Notes: generated by a model not told the origin, from the letters alone. Numbered from the stretch's first letter, positions 1-9,915 are shown. The stretch: DNA of 39,703 nt from Bacteroidetes bacterium GWE2_42_24 (GCA_001768515.1 MEOA01000046.1:1-39703), one strand, 5' to 3'. Numbers and translations: made by a program.

Positions 1-184
1 AAATTTCAGAATAACTTTGCCTGCCAAACCTAGTGCAATTGAAAACCTTAACTTAACTTTGTCAAATAATTGTCCAGACATATTAGACCAGCTCACTTTC
101 GTATGCACCACCCTTAACCTGATACTTCAGTATATAAAAAGTCAAATTTTGAACAATCCTCCCGGGATTGATTACTTTTGTATA

Positions 185-1783
185 ATGATAACGGTAAAAG
201 AAAAACATAAAGTACCTTCTGAGTTTGCTGAGTTTATCGGGCTTGAATACGCATGTTCTACATCTGACAAGCATAAAAAAGATAACGGGCAGTATTTTAC
301 TTCTAAGCAGATTGCTGATTTCATGGGAAATTTGGGAAGTCCGAAATCGAATAAGATTTCAATTCTTGACCCAGGCTGTGGTACAGGTATTTTATCATGT
401 TCGCTGATTGAGAAATTAATCCTTAAGACCGATATAAACGAGATCAAGTTATCATTATTCGAGACTGACGAAAAGGTTTTATCAGTTACCCAACAGGTGA
501 TTGATTTTCTTGATTCCTGGCTGGCGGAGAGAAGTATTAAATTAAAATACCAGATAAACCGAACTGATTTTGTAATTGAAAATTCAATGATTTTTAATAC
601 ATTCACTTTATTCAGATTTGAAAAAGTGAATCAGTACGATTATATAATTTCGAATCCGCCATATTTTAAAATCCCTAAAACTGACAAAAGAGCAATAGCT
701 GCAAAAGAATTGGTATATGGACAACCAAACATCTATTCTTTGTTTATGGGTGTTGCTGCTAAATTACTGAAACAGGATGGAGAATTAATTTTTATAACTC
801 CCAGAAGTTTCGCAGCTGGAAATTATTTCAAAGCTTTCAGGCAATCTTTCTTCAACGATGTAAGTATTTCAAACATACACATTTTTGAATCCCGTAATAA
901 AATGTTCAAAAATGATAATGTACTTCAGGAAAATATCATTCTACGGGCGACAAAACAATTCAACGAAGAAATTATAATCACCGTTTCTGAATGCGATAAA
1001 GGATTGAATAATCCAACAGAAAAAAGGTTTAAAACCAGTTCATTAATTGATTTGAAATCAAAAGACAAGGTTTTGTTTATTCCTTCGAACGACAAAGAAA
1101 CAAGTACTATTGAAGTTTTTAAAATGTGGCACAATACTTTGAACGACTTTAACATTCAAATATCAACAGGCCCTGTCGTTGCATTCAGGTGTACAGAATT
1201 TCTAAAAACAGAAGGCATTATAAATGAATCACTTTCTCCGCTAATCTGGTTACACAACATCAAAGAGATGAATTTCATTTACCCTCTTCAAAAAGGGAAA
1301 AAACCAAGTCTTATTGTTAACGCTAGCGATTCAAGAAAAGTTCTCTTAAAAAATAAAAACTATATTTTAATTCGCAGATTCAGTTCAAAAGATGATAAAA
1401 GCAGATTGATTTGCTGTCCATACTTTTCCTCAACTTTTAATGCTGAAATGATTGGTTTTGAGAATCATTTGAATTATATACATCGTCCAGACGGAGATTT
1501 GTCAGAAAATGAAATTTGGGGTATTTCTGCACTCTACAGTAGTAGTTTATTTGATACCTATTTCAGGACTTTTAATGGAAATACGCAAGTTGGTGCAAGT
1601 GAACTAAAACAGATCAAGATGCCACCATTAGACGATATTAAAATAATTGGCAGCAGAGTCAAAGAATTTGATAATCCCGGCAAACAGGTTATTGATATTA
1701 TTGTTAATGAAGTCCTTATAGAAAAATCTTATGTCAAAAATACGAGAAGCACAGATGATTTTGCGAGAGTTGGGGTTGCCTGA
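185..1783 (+). CDS. Type II DNA adenine-N6 methyltransferase, BsuBI/PstI (Eco57I-like) class
   Basis: Modification enzyme of a type II restriction-modification pair; it should methylate adenine in the site cut by the downstream endonuclease. Visible motifs are a SAM-binding motif I around DPGCGTG (about 60 residues in) and the catalytic N6-adenine motif NPPY in the stretch SNPPYF. A specificity domain follows to the C terminus. The reading frame is open back to a TTG at 17, but the ATG at 185 (MITVKEKHKVPSEF) fits the usual start of M.BsuBI/M.PstI-type proteins, where a short lead-in precedes a GQYFTSKQIADFM segment. The predicted length is about 532 aa, a little longer than the classic enzymes. 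The last 53 bases overlap the endonuclease gene. The pair is AT-rich compared with 5-22 kb, as is common for transferred R-M systems. The class is clear; the target CTGCAG is inferred only from the family. Confidence 0.9.
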   Translation: MITVKEKHKVPSEFAEFIGLEYACSTSDKHKKDNGQYFTSKQIADFMGNLGSPKSNKISILDPGCGTGILSCSLIEKLILKTDINEIKLSLFETDEKVLSVTQQVIDFLDSWLAERSIKLKYQINRTDFVIENSMIFNTFTLFRFEKVNQYDYIISNPPYFKIPKTDKRAIAAKELVYGQPNIYSLFMGVAAKLLKQDGELIFITPRSFAAGNYFKAFRQSFFNDVSISNIHIFESRNKMFKNDNVLQENIILRATKQFNEEIIITVSECDKGLNNPTEKRFKTSSLIDLKSKDKVLFIPSNDKETSTIEVFKMWHNTLNDFNIQISTGPVVAFRCTEFLKTEGIINESLSPLIWLHNIKEMNFIYPLQKGKKPSLIVNASDSRKVLLKNKNYILIRRFSSKDDKSRLICCPYFSSTFNAEMIGFENHLNYIHRPDGDLSENEIWGISALYSSSLFDTYFRTFNGNTQVGASELKQIKMPPLDDIKIIGSRVKEFDNPGKQVIDIIVNEVLIEKSYVKNTRSTDDFARVGVA

Positions 1784-2666
1784 TGCTCAACAAAATGAGA
1801 TTTCTGGTTATACTTTCCTTGCTCTATGCAATATCAAAGAAAAAGATAGGTGGTCAAAGGCATTCAGGCAAAGTCTGGGCATTTCAAAAGGGATTATGAA
1901 TTTTATTTCAGAGAACTTTCAGAAAGAATATGCGCCAAATACCAGAGAAACAATAAGGAGACAGGTTCTGCACCAATTTGTACAAGCGGGGATTGCCGAT
2001 TACAATCCTGATCTTCCGGGTTTGCCAGTAAATAGTCCTCTTACACATTATGCAATTTCCGAGATTGCTCTTGAAACGATAAAATCATTCAGAATGGGGG
2101 ATTGGGAAAAAGCAATACATAACTTTACATCAAAAATTGGTGCATTAAAGGAGAAGTATAACAAAGAACGAAAAATGTCAAGAGTTCCGTTAAAACTTTC
2201 AGATGGTAGCGTTTTAATGTTATCACCAGGAAAGCATAATGAGGTTCAGGCAGCGGTAGTTGAAGAGTTTGCTTCACGATTTGCACAAGGTTCAGCTATA
2301 CTTTATGTCGGAGACACAGAGAACAAAGATTTGCACATAGATAAGGAAGCACTTGAAAAGATTGGAATTTCAATTACCGAACATAGCAAATTGCCTGACA
2401 TTGTAATTTATGACGAAAAGAAAAATTGGCTTTATTTAATTGAGGCTGTTACTTCACATGGTCCAATGTCGCCTAAACGAATTGTCGAATTAGAGGATTT
2501 TTTGAAAAATTGTGAGGCGGGTAAGATATATGTCTCTGCATTCCCTGATTTTTCAGAGTTTAAAAAACATACAACAGAGATTGCATGGGATACAGAAGTT
2601 TGGATAATGGAATTTCCAGAGCACATGATTCATTTTAACGGTGATAGATTTATAGGCCCCAGATAG
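1731..2666 (+). CDS. Type II restriction endonuclease, BsuBI/PstI family
   Basis: Endonuclease partner of the preceding methylase, 311 aa, close to the family's usual size. The N-terminal half is helical and probably the DNA-reading domain. The C-terminal half, from about residue 170, carries the family signature: YVGDTENK, then LPDIVIYDEKKNWLYLIEAV followed by TSHGP. This resembles a PD-(D/E)xK-like core, with acidic residues in GDT and PDIVIYD and in the EAVTSHGP turn. The ATG at 1731 lies inside the methylase gene in another frame, so the two stop/start regions overlap by 53 bases, longer than ordinary translational coupling. The order, methylase first, lets protection appear before cutting. 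The expected site by family is CTGCAG; several CTGCAG sites are present in this window (for example near 7427, 10797 and 18424), so the site is not avoided. Confidence 0.9.
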   Translation: MSKIREAQMILRELGLPDAQQNEISGYTFLALCNIKEKDRWSKAFRQSLGISKGIMNFISENFQKEYAPNTRETIRRQVLHQFVQAGIADYNPDLPGLPVNSPLTHYAISEIALETIKSFRMGDWEKAIHNFTSKIGALKEKYNKERKMSRVPLKLSDGSVLMLSPGKHNEVQAAVVEEFASRFAQGSAILYVGDTENKDLHIDKEALEKIGISITEHSKLPDIVIYDEKKNWLYLIEAVTSHGPMSPKRIVELEDFLKNCEAGKIYVSAFPDFSEFKKHTTEIAWDTEVWIMEFPEHMIHFNGDRFIGPR

Positions 2667-3130
2667 AATAAGGTCGATATGAAAAGACAACCTACACCAA
2701 ATCAAAACTCAGAGTGATCAGTGCAATCAATTAACAATGAAGGTAAAAGGAAGGGGAAGGAGAGAAATGAATCGGCTGTTCAATTCTAAAATAGATTTTA
2801 ACAGAAGAAGTGATCAAATCTTCAAACCATATTTACCAGTGAACCCGACGCATTGAGGATATAAAACGAATCAGGGAAAAGCATCAGATTTTCTATAAAA
2901 AATCACGAAAGGTAAAGTCTGATTCCTTTTATTTTGTAAATTGCACGATGTAATCAGTGCAGGTTGATGCCCCTGATTCGGTTAGGCTGCTTTTCTTCCT
3001 GTCGGCAGACATCAATCACAATGCAGAACGGCTAGTTACAGTGTCCGGTCAGATAAATCAAAATTGAACCCTGAGAATATAGTATCATGAGTGAATTTGA
3101 AAAGCTACGACATAAAACAAATAATTAAAC
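2667..3130. other. Intergenic region, no gene seen
   Basis: About 460 bases between the endonuclease and the repeat protein. No open frame with protein-like composition was seen on either strand, and no tRNA or strong terminator hairpin. The phrase AATCAGTGCA occurs near 2950, and a similar GATCAGTGCA near 2716, but nothing larger repeats. The promoter of the next gene must lie here; no TAnnTTTG element was found close to it. Confidence 0.5.
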
Positions 3131-4951
3131 ATGAGAACAGCTCTTTTACTAATCAGCATAGTAGTACTTGCAATAGGTGCATATGCGCAGGACCAAATAG
3201 GCCAGGACATTGAAGGAGAATCTGGTGGAGATAATTCGGGCATTTCTGTAAGCATGCCCGATGCAAACACGGTGGCTATAGGGGCTAAGTATAATAATGG
3301 GAATGGGGTATTTCGCGGGCACGTACGAATATACACCAGGAATGGTTCAGAATGGATACAAAAAGGAGCTGATATAGACGGGAAAGCTGACAATGAAATG
3401 TCAGGCCTTACCGTAAGTATGCCCGATGCAAACACGGTGGCTATAGGGGCTCCGTATAATAGCAGTAACGAATACCTGGCCGGACAAGTACGGATATTCA
3501 CATGGAATGGTTCGGCATGGGTGCAAAAAGGGGCTGATATTGACGGGAAACTGAGAGGAGACAGATTTGGCCTTTCATTAAGCATGCCCGACGTTAATAC
3601 AGTGGCTGTAGGGTCTGCCGAAAATGAGAACGTGAAAGGAGATTATTCCGGGTATGTGCGAATATACACATGGAATAGTTCGGCATGGGTACAAAAAGGG
3701 ACTGATATCAAAGGGAAAGCTAAATATGATCAATCGGGCAAATCAATAAGCATGCCCGATACTAATACAGTGGCTATAGGGGCTCCCGGTAATGACGGGA
3801 ACGGCGATAATAGCGGGCATGTGCGCGTATACAACTGGAACGGCTCGGCATGGGTGCAAAAAGGTGCTGATATCAACGGGGATGCTGAAGATGATGAATC
3901 AGGAATGTCGGTAAGCATGCCCGATATTAATACAGTGGCTGTAGGGGCTCCCGGTAATGACGGGAATGGAATTGACCGCGGACATGTGCGCATATACAGA
4001 TGGAGCGGTTTGGAATGGGTACAAAAAGGGGATGATATCGACGGGGATGCTGATCATGATAACTCAGGCAGTGTCATAAGTATGCCCGATGCAAACACGG
4101 TGGCTGTAAAGGTTAAAAAAAAATATGAAATGGATACAGGGTATGTTCATGTATTCAAATGGAACGGTTCGGCATGGATACAAAAAGGGACAGATATGGA
4201 AGGAGAGATTACTTATGATTGGTCAAATTCTAATGTAAGCATGCCCGATGCAATTACAGTCGCTATAGGAGATCCCTATAATGATAACGGGCATGGAGTT
4301 ACTGCCGGTCGTGTACGTATTTATTCGCTGTGTAATACAGCGGGAACCGATGTAATTACTGCCTGCGACAGCTATACCTGGATAAACGGGATCACCTACA
4401 CTGCCAGTAACTATGCTGCAACCGACACACTGACCAATGTAGCAGGCTGCGATTCTGTGGTTACACTGAATTTAACCATCCCGACAATCGACGTATCGGT
4501 AACCAACACATCCCCAACCCTTACGGCCAACACTACAGATGCTGAATACCAATGGCTCGATTGCAGCAATATGGCTGTTATCCCCGGTGCTGCCAACCGA
4601 AGCTTCACCGCTACAACAAACGGAAGTTATGCCGTTGAAGTAACCCAAAACGGTTGTACTGATACCTCAGCGTGTATTGTCGTGAATAATATAGGCATTT
4701 TAGAAAATGATTTTGGTGGCGTACCGGTAATCTATCCCAATCCATGCTTCGGTACCCTTACAATAGATTTACCGGTTGTTTACGCCGAAATCGAAGTAAT
4801 AGTAAGAAACTACATGGGCCAGGAGATAAGCAGACAAACATTCCTCAACAGTGATAAACCTGAAATCAATGTGGACGGACCGGCAGGTATTTATTTTATT
4901 GATATAAGTGCCGGGAATAAGAGGGCTTTTTTAAAAGTGATTAAGGAATAA
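3131..4951 (+). CDS. Secreted seven-repeat propeller-like protein with T9SS C-terminal sorting domain
   Basis: Exported 606-aa protein of unknown substrate. A Sec signal peptide (MRTALLLISIVVLAIGAYAQ) is followed by seven copies of a ~55-residue unit containing SMPDANTVAIGA, an FG-GAP-like acidic turn (GNDGNG) and RIYTWNGSAWVQKG. Seven such units suggest a closed seven-bladed beta-propeller. Next come a Bacteroidota module with ACDSYTWINGITYT and AGCDSVVTLNLTI, and an Ig-like segment. The final ~80 residues are a Por/T9SS type A sorting domain (VIYPNPCFGTLTIDLP ... GIYFIDISAGNKRAFLKVIKE). The protein should cross the inner membrane by Sec and the outer membrane by T9SS, then be attached to or released from the surface. 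It stands alone. Binding or adhesion is plausible but not shown. Confidence 0.85.
   Translation: MRTALLLISIVVLAIGAYAQDQIGQDIEGESGGDNSGISVSMPDANTVAIGAKYNNGNGVFRGHVRIYTRNGSEWIQKGADIDGKADNEMSGLTVSMPDANTVAIGAPYNSSNEYLAGQVRIFTWNGSAWVQKGADIDGKLRGDRFGLSLSMPDVNTVAVGSAENENVKGDYSGYVRIYTWNSSAWVQKGTDIKGKAKYDQSGKSISMPDTNTVAIGAPGNDGNGDNSGHVRVYNWNGSAWVQKGADINGDAEDDESGMSVSMPDINTVAVGAPGNDGNGIDRGHVRIYRWSGLEWVQKGDDIDGDADHDNSGSVISMPDANTVAVKVKKKYEMDTGYVHVFKWNGSAWIQKGTDMEGEITYDWSNSNVSMPDAITVAIGDPYNDNGHGVTAGRVRIYSLCNTAGTDVITACDSYTWINGITYTASNYAATDTLTNVAGCDSVVTLNLTIPTIDVSVTNTSPTLTANTTDAEYQWLDCSNMAVIPGAANRSFTATTNGSYAVEVTQNGCTDTSACIVVNNIGILENDFGGVPVIYPNPCFGTLTIDLPVVYAEIEVIVRNYMGQEISRQTFLNSDKPEINVDGPAGIYFIDISAGNKRAFLKVIKE
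3191..4332 (+). repeat. Seven in-gene tandem repeats of about 165 bp
   Basis: The sequence AG(C/T)ATGCCCGAT begins at 3251, 3416, 3581 (as GCCCGAC), 3749, 3914, 4079 and 4238. Spacings are 165, 165, 168, 165, 165 and 159 bases, all multiples of three. Copies are very similar at DNA level, not only in protein, which points to recent duplication or gene conversion. The sixth and seventh units have diverged most. Confidence 0.9.
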
Positions 4952-5372
4952 CGTTAGCCATTATGATGTCATAAGTAATGCGAAGCGATATGGGATACTG
5001 AACATGAGCACACTGAACAAACACAACAACGATTTGACAAGTAAATGTTTTGGAATTCCTGCATGCCTGTATTCACGGTGGGTTAGCCCCCACATCATGA
5101 AAACAGTTACAGGTATATTCTTATTGGCAATTTTTGGAAGCTGTTCAGATATTTCAAAAATACAACTGCATGATTATATTCTTAACAGCAGTATTTTTTG
5201 ATAATCAGGCGCCTTGCGATCAGCCAAAAGCAGCTCCCAATACATCAGGATTAAGGGGAGGATTAAACATATACCTGTCTGGCCTTTTATTTCAAACTAT
5301 TGATTGTTGATCCGATACCAACTGATCAGTATTAGCAACACAAAGGGTTGATACAGTTATGGAAATCGGCAA
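4952..5372. other. Intergenic region with a possible lipoprotein-gene stub
   Basis: About 420 bases between convergent genes. From the ATG at 5097 a 34-codon plus-strand frame (to 5201) begins MKTVTGIFLLAIFGSCSD, which resembles a lipoprotein leader with cysteine at residue 16, but stops soon after. It could be a tiny lipoprotein, a truncated gene or chance. No clear hairpin terminator was seen for either flanking gene. Confidence 0.3.
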
Positions 5373-7202
5373 CTAATTTCCATTTTCCTTGGTAAGCGAT
5401 TCACATATCTCCCGGTTCACCTTACGGAGGCGATCCATATCAAGTTTCATCACTTTACGGTCGTAGGTCATCAGTCCATTGACCTCTATTTCCACATCGG
5501 TAGTCTGGGTATAGATGGCAGCCGTAAACCCCGACCGGATAAGGTTCTTCAGTTTTTCGGCATACTTCACGTAGGTATCAGTAGCTTCTTCGCTGGTTTT
5601 ATATTGTACATAACCCCAGTTGCGGTCTTTTACCCAGAGATGGTTTTCAATGGCCAGCCCGATACCGCCATATTCACCCAATACACAGGCACGGCTTCCA
5701 TCAAGCAGCGATAGTTCCGGGTCGGGATAATGATGTACATCGAGCATGTCGCCAACAGGATAGTGGTTACCGCCACTTGCCGGGTTAACAAGTCTTGAAG
5801 GGTCGTATGATTGCGTCCACTGAACGATCTCGGGTGTCTTAAACTGACCCCAGGATTCATTGAACGGCACCCAGGCCACTATACACGGATCGGAGATCAG
5901 CAAATCAATAATCTCCTTCCATTCCCGTCTGAAGTTCTCCTCCGACTGTGGGCTTCGGTTCACTTCAGTTCCGTTGAAATAAATGCCAGGTTGCCAGTCC
6001 GGGCCATCGTCACCACTTGGCATATCCTGCCACACGAGCATCCCTTCGCGGTCGCAATGGTAATACCAGCGGGCAGGTTCTACCTTCACATGTTTCCTGA
6101 TCAGGTTGAAGCCATATTCCTTTGTTTTAACAATATCGAACCTGAGCGCTTCATCGGTGGGAGCAGTATAAAGGCCATCAGGCCACCATCCCTGGTCTAA
6201 GGGGCCGAATTGAAAATAGTCGTGGTTGTTGAGTTGCAACCTGACAATACCATTAGCATCTCTATGGGTTGCAATCTTGCGCATTCCAAAATAGCTCTTT
6301 ACCCGGTCGGTAACCTTACCTTTAACGATCAGATCGACTTCGAGGTCATAAAGAAACGGAGATTCAGGGCTCCATAGCTTAGCCTGTGGCACCGCCAGCA
6401 ACACCTCATTCCCGGGAATGCCTCTGCCATGCGAAATCAATTTGCCGCCATCCATAACCCTAACCTCCACGAAGGCATCCTTTGTGTCTTCAGATGAGAA
6501 AGTCTTCACCGTAACGGTATTCCCGTCAATGTTGGGAGCAGAGGCCACCTTACCAATATACGCCGGGGCTACAGGCTCAAGCCATACGGTTTGCCAGATG
6601 CCGGTAACAGAGGTGTACCAGATGCCACCCGGGCGGGTAACCTGTTTCCCACGCGGCTGGAAACCCTGGTTGGAAGGATCCCATACCCTGACCACAATTT
6701 CCTGCATAGCCCCCGGCTTTAGAAAAGGGGTGATGTCGAAGCTGAAAGGTGTATAACCACCCCTGTGCCCACCTACCTGCACGCCATTGATCCAAATGTC
6801 GGCTTTCCAGTCGACTGCCCCGAGCTGAAGGAGTATCTGTTGCTTTTTCCAGGCCTCAGGAACATCAAATTGCCGGCTGTACCACAACTCATTACCGATA
6901 CCCACGTTTTTCCCGACACCCGAAAGGGATGATTCAATGGCAAAAGGAACAAGTATTTTCCCGTCAAAGGTTGCCGGGATGGCATTGCCGGCAGGCAGAA
7001 TGGCATAGTTCCACAGGCCATTCAGGTTGAGCCATTGATCGCGTACCATCTGTGGTCGCGGATATTCGGGTAACGGGCTTGCCGGGTCTACCTTATCGGC
7101 CCAGGAAGTCTTGATTTTATCACCGGCTGGTTGCCAGGGCTGCGCCTGAATGGTTATAGCAGAAAGCAGGAGGCACAGGTTAAGAATTGATTTTTTCAGC
7201 AT
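5373..7202 (-). CDS. Exported glycoside hydrolase family 2 enzyme (beta-galactosidase/glucuronidase type)
   Basis: Retaining beta-glycosidase, 609 aa, predicted periplasmic. The start has a signal peptide ending near ITIQAQ. Domains in order are a GH2 sugar-binding jelly roll (about 50-210, with LNGLWNYAI and WYSRQFDVP), an Ig-like domain (about 215-310, ending YFGMRKI) and a TIM barrel (about 315-605). The acid/base glutamate is E449 in VPFNESW and the nucleophile is probably E510 in VLGEYGG. NLIRKHVKVEP and LVWQDMP are typical barrel segments. It lacks C-terminal extensions, so it is compact. It follows the GH27 gene on the same strand after a 164-base gap, suggesting joint glycan use. The precise sugar (galactose, glucuronate or other) cannot be read from sequence. 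Confidence 0.9.
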   Translation of the reverse strand: MLKKSILNLCLLLSAITIQAQPWQPAGDKIKTSWADKVDPASPLPEYPRPQMVRDQWLNLNGLWNYAILPAGNAIPATFDGKILVPFAIESSLSGVGKNVGIGNELWYSRQFDVPEAWKKQQILLQLGAVDWKADIWINGVQVGGHRGGYTPFSFDITPFLKPGAMQEIVVRVWDPSNQGFQPRGKQVTRPGGIWYTSVTGIWQTVWLEPVAPAYIGKVASAPNIDGNTVTVKTFSSEDTKDAFVEVRVMDGGKLISHGRGIPGNEVLLAVPQAKLWSPESPFLYDLEVDLIVKGKVTDRVKSYFGMRKIATHRDANGIVRLQLNNHDYFQFGPLDQGWWPDGLYTAPTDEALRFDIVKTKEYGFNLIRKHVKVEPARWYYHCDREGMLVWQDMPSGDDGPDWQPGIYFNGTEVNRSPQSEENFRREWKEIIDLLISDPCIVAWVPFNESWGQFKTPEIVQWTQSYDPSRLVNPASGGNHYPVGDMLDVHHYPDPELSLLDGSRACVLGEYGGIGLAIENHLWVKDRNWGYVQYKTSEEATDTYVKYAEKLKNLIRSGFTAAIYTQTTDVEIEVNGLMTYDRKVMKLDMDRLRKVNREICESLTKENGN

Positions 7203-7366
7203 GGAATAAGGCTTATAATTTAACTTCGTTGAGACAACTGAGGTTTCTGATTACCAACTTCTGAAGGTTTACACATACCTGTTTGCAACTAATATGCTTT
7301 GCACCATCAAAAACCAGTTATCAGAAACCAGTACCATTAGGTTTTAACTCTAAAAGGGAGGAATAT

Positions 7367-9637
7367 CTACTTCACCTTATACAACATCACACCATGTGAA
7401 GGGATGGCCATCCGGATATCATTACCTGCAGTGCCCAGTGATTTCTGCCGCCAGAGGTCACGGAGTTCTCCCCCAGGTTTAAGTCCGGCCTTTTCAGCAT
7501 CGACTACATAATTAGCTGTCTTGTCGCCGAGGTTAAAGACACCGAAAGCCTGCCCTCCATCAGCCAGAGGTTTTACCCATACCTGAATATCACCATCGAC
7601 GGTTACCTGTCTGGCCTGAACGCCAAGCAAGTCCTGATTTACTGCAATCACTTCATCGTTGGTAAGAAGGTTCAGGGTAAAGGCATCAAGGCGTTCAAGG
7701 TCACAGCCAATCAGCAGAGGAGATGAAAGAAGGCTCCACAGCGAGATGTGGGTGTATTGTTCATCAGGAGACAGGCGAGTGGGATGGAGGCTTGGCCCCC
7801 AGCCTACCCATCCTACGATCAGCATATCGGGGTCATTCCAGTTACCTGGCCTGGCATAGGGTTGATTCTCCACCTGGCTGAACCCGATACTTTTCAGGCT
7901 CTCCCATGTATCGGTAATGTCGCCTGTAGTACGCCAAAGGTTACCGCCTACTTCATCACCCCACTGCCATACTTTACCCATTCCATATTGACAAAGGCTG
8001 TAAACGATGTCGCGATCGACCGATAGCAGGGCATCACGCATTACGAAATAGGGTTTTTTATACTCAGGAAGGGTCGTGTCTTTGGCTATGTTACCATACG
8101 AACACCAGTCGTATTTCAGATAATCGACACCCCAGGCGGCAAAGGAGCCTGCATCCTGCTTTTCATGTTGATAGCTGGCGGTATAGCCGCCACAGGTCAG
8201 GGGTCCGGGGGAACTATAGATGCCAAATTTCAATCCCAGGGCATGGATACTGTCACCCAGACGTTTCATATCCGGGAATTTATAATTGGTCAGTATGTTA
8301 CCCGAAGGATCGCGTTTGGGCATGGAATCCTGATGAATTTCCCAACCATCATCAATGTTGATGTAGGTCCACCCGTGATTCATTAACCCTTTATCGCGAT
8401 AGGTCTTTGCACTGGCGATCACCTTTTGTTCATCGACTGCCAGTCCCCAGCAATTCCAACTGTTCCATCCCATCGGAGGTGTGAGGCAAATACGGTCACC
8501 GATCTCAATTTTCAGATCCCGGGTGGTTGATCCTTTTGCATTGACAGCCTTCAGAGTCACGTTGTACTGACCCTTCTCCATGACACGGCCGGTAATGATC
8601 CCTGTTCTTGCATCGAGTATAAGGCCAGCCGGTAGTCCCTGCGCTTCGAAGGTCATGGGCCGTATACCCGTTGCCGGAATGGTAAAGAGGAAAGGTTTGC
8701 CGGGACGTACTGCCGTTACCACGGCTCCGTTAATACGGGGCTCTTCGGGTGCCTGTGGAGTGGTGATATAGGGCGACTCATCCGTAACCTTCAATTCCTG
8801 TCCTGAGCCTTTAACATCGAAAACATAGCTGATGAGTGCCGATTGGTCGAGTTGTTCGAGGTTGAAGCTGAACTCTTCCTTTTGACCTGGCTTCAGTTCA
8901 ATCGTCCGCATAAGGTAAAAGATTTCCTTGCCACTCAGTTTATCCAGGGCACTGATGTGAAACTTTCCTTCGATGGTGTAAGCATTAGAATGATTCTGTA
9001 ACAATACTGTTTTGCTCAGTCCCCTGTCGACGAATATAAAAGGCGTCTTTTGATTATCCAATGTAAGGTACTCTGTCAATTTGGTCATTGCAATAAACTG
9101 TCCCCCAGAGTGCATTCCACCCTGACCGCCCTGGTCGAATACGCGAACAGCGATTACGTTTTCTTCATCCCACCTGATACGGGGGTCATTGACTGCAAGT
9201 GTATAAGGGCGGGGTTTATCCCAGAAATTAGTTGGGGCATGAATAAAGTTGGTGTCAGAGGCCATGGCAGGTATGGCATTCTCCCCATTGATTCCGATGA
9301 GTTGTCCATTCAGGAAGGTTTGGTCAAAGTTGTTGATTTTTCCGAGGTAGATTCTCAGGCTATCTTTCAACAGAGCCTTCTCCTTTAACTCCGAAGGGAT
9401 TACAATACGCAACCTGTACCAGGCATAACCGTCATAGGGATCGAAACCTGCCGACTCCCATATCCTGTCGACGGGCATCGACTTCCAGGCAGAGTCAAGG
9501 TAACCGGGTAAGGCAAAGGATGGATCATCACCAGTAATGAATTTCCATTCAACGTTCAGATTGAGCGATGGCTCATCCTTGTAACTTGCGCAGGAAAACA
9601 ATGCAAGACAGATTGCAGAAAAGAATAATTTTCTCAT
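7367..9637 (-). CDS. GH27 alpha-galactosidase-like lipoprotein with N-terminal beta-sandwich and Ig domain
   Basis: Predicted alpha-galactosidase (melibiase) or related GH27 enzyme, 756 aa. The leader MRKLFFSAICLALFSCASYK has a lipobox-like LFSC, so the protein is probably lipid-anchored. Residues about 25-190 form a GH2-like carbohydrate-binding sandwich (AWYRLRIVIP, NVIAVRVFD). About 300-378 is a putative-Ig (He_PIG-type) domain (GLPAGLILDARTGIITG), leading into the GH27 barrel at LTPPMGWNSWNCWG. The nucleophile is D510 in LKYDWC and the acid/base is D573 in RTTGDITDTW. PGNWNDPDMLIVG is another family hallmark. A C-terminal beta domain ends the protein. The N-terminal additions make it much longer than simple GH27 enzymes (~400 aa). 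It sits upstream of the GH2 gene and may be cotranscribed. Confidence 0.9.
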   Translation of the reverse strand: MRKLFFSAICLALFSCASYKDEPSLNLNVEWKFITGDDPSFALPGYLDSAWKSMPVDRIWESAGFDPYDGYAWYRLRIVIPSELKEKALLKDSLRIYLGKINNFDQTFLNGQLIGINGENAIPAMASDTNFIHAPTNFWDKPRPYTLAVNDPRIRWDEENVIAVRVFDQGGQGGMHSGGQFIAMTKLTEYLTLDNQKTPFIFVDRGLSKTVLLQNHSNAYTIEGKFHISALDKLSGKEIFYLMRTIELKPGQKEEFSFNLEQLDQSALISYVFDVKGSGQELKVTDESPYITTPQAPEEPRINGAVVTAVRPGKPFLFTIPATGIRPMTFEAQGLPAGLILDARTGIITGRVMEKGQYNVTLKAVNAKGSTTRDLKIEIGDRICLTPPMGWNSWNCWGLAVDEQKVIASAKTYRDKGLMNHGWTYINIDDGWEIHQDSMPKRDPSGNILTNYKFPDMKRLGDSIHALGLKFGIYSSPGPLTCGGYTASYQHEKQDAGSFAAWGVDYLKYDWCSYGNIAKDTTLPEYKKPYFVMRDALLSVDRDIVYSLCQYGMGKVWQWGDEVGGNLWRTTGDITDTWESLKSIGFSQVENQPYARPGNWNDPDMLIVGWVGWGPSLHPTRLSPDEQYTHISLWSLLSSPLLIGCDLERLDAFTLNLLTNDEVIAVNQDLLGVQARQVTVDGDIQVWVKPLADGGQAFGVFNLGDKTANYVVDAEKAGLKPGGELRDLWRQKSLGTAGNDIRMAIPSHGVMLYKVK

Positions 9638-9915
9638 CGATAACAGATATTTAATTTTGGTGATGATCGGTTACTTCATGGCGAGGTTCCCGATAACAAC
9701 GAATTAGGATTGATGTTGTAAATATAAGCATTATCTTGAAATGTAGATTTGACACCTAAGAATTTTATTAAAACCGCTATACGATCACCTGTGGTGCATT
9801 TTTCATGTTACTATCTGCTGACAGGCACCCACCGGGGGAGACCTCTGAGCAAGGTTTCTTTTTTATTAGCCGGTGAATCTGTATTTTTACGTTTTCAATT
9901 TGAACCACATAACCC

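Noticed and set aside
17..184. Methylase start at the TTG at 17
   Set aside because: The extra 56 residues have no resemblance to methylase N termini; the ATG at 185 fits the family better.
1731..2666. Avoidance of CTGCAG sites as proof of the restriction specificity
   Set aside because: Several CTGCAG sites are present in the window, so there is no sign of avoidance; methylation would protect them and the specificity remains inferred from family.
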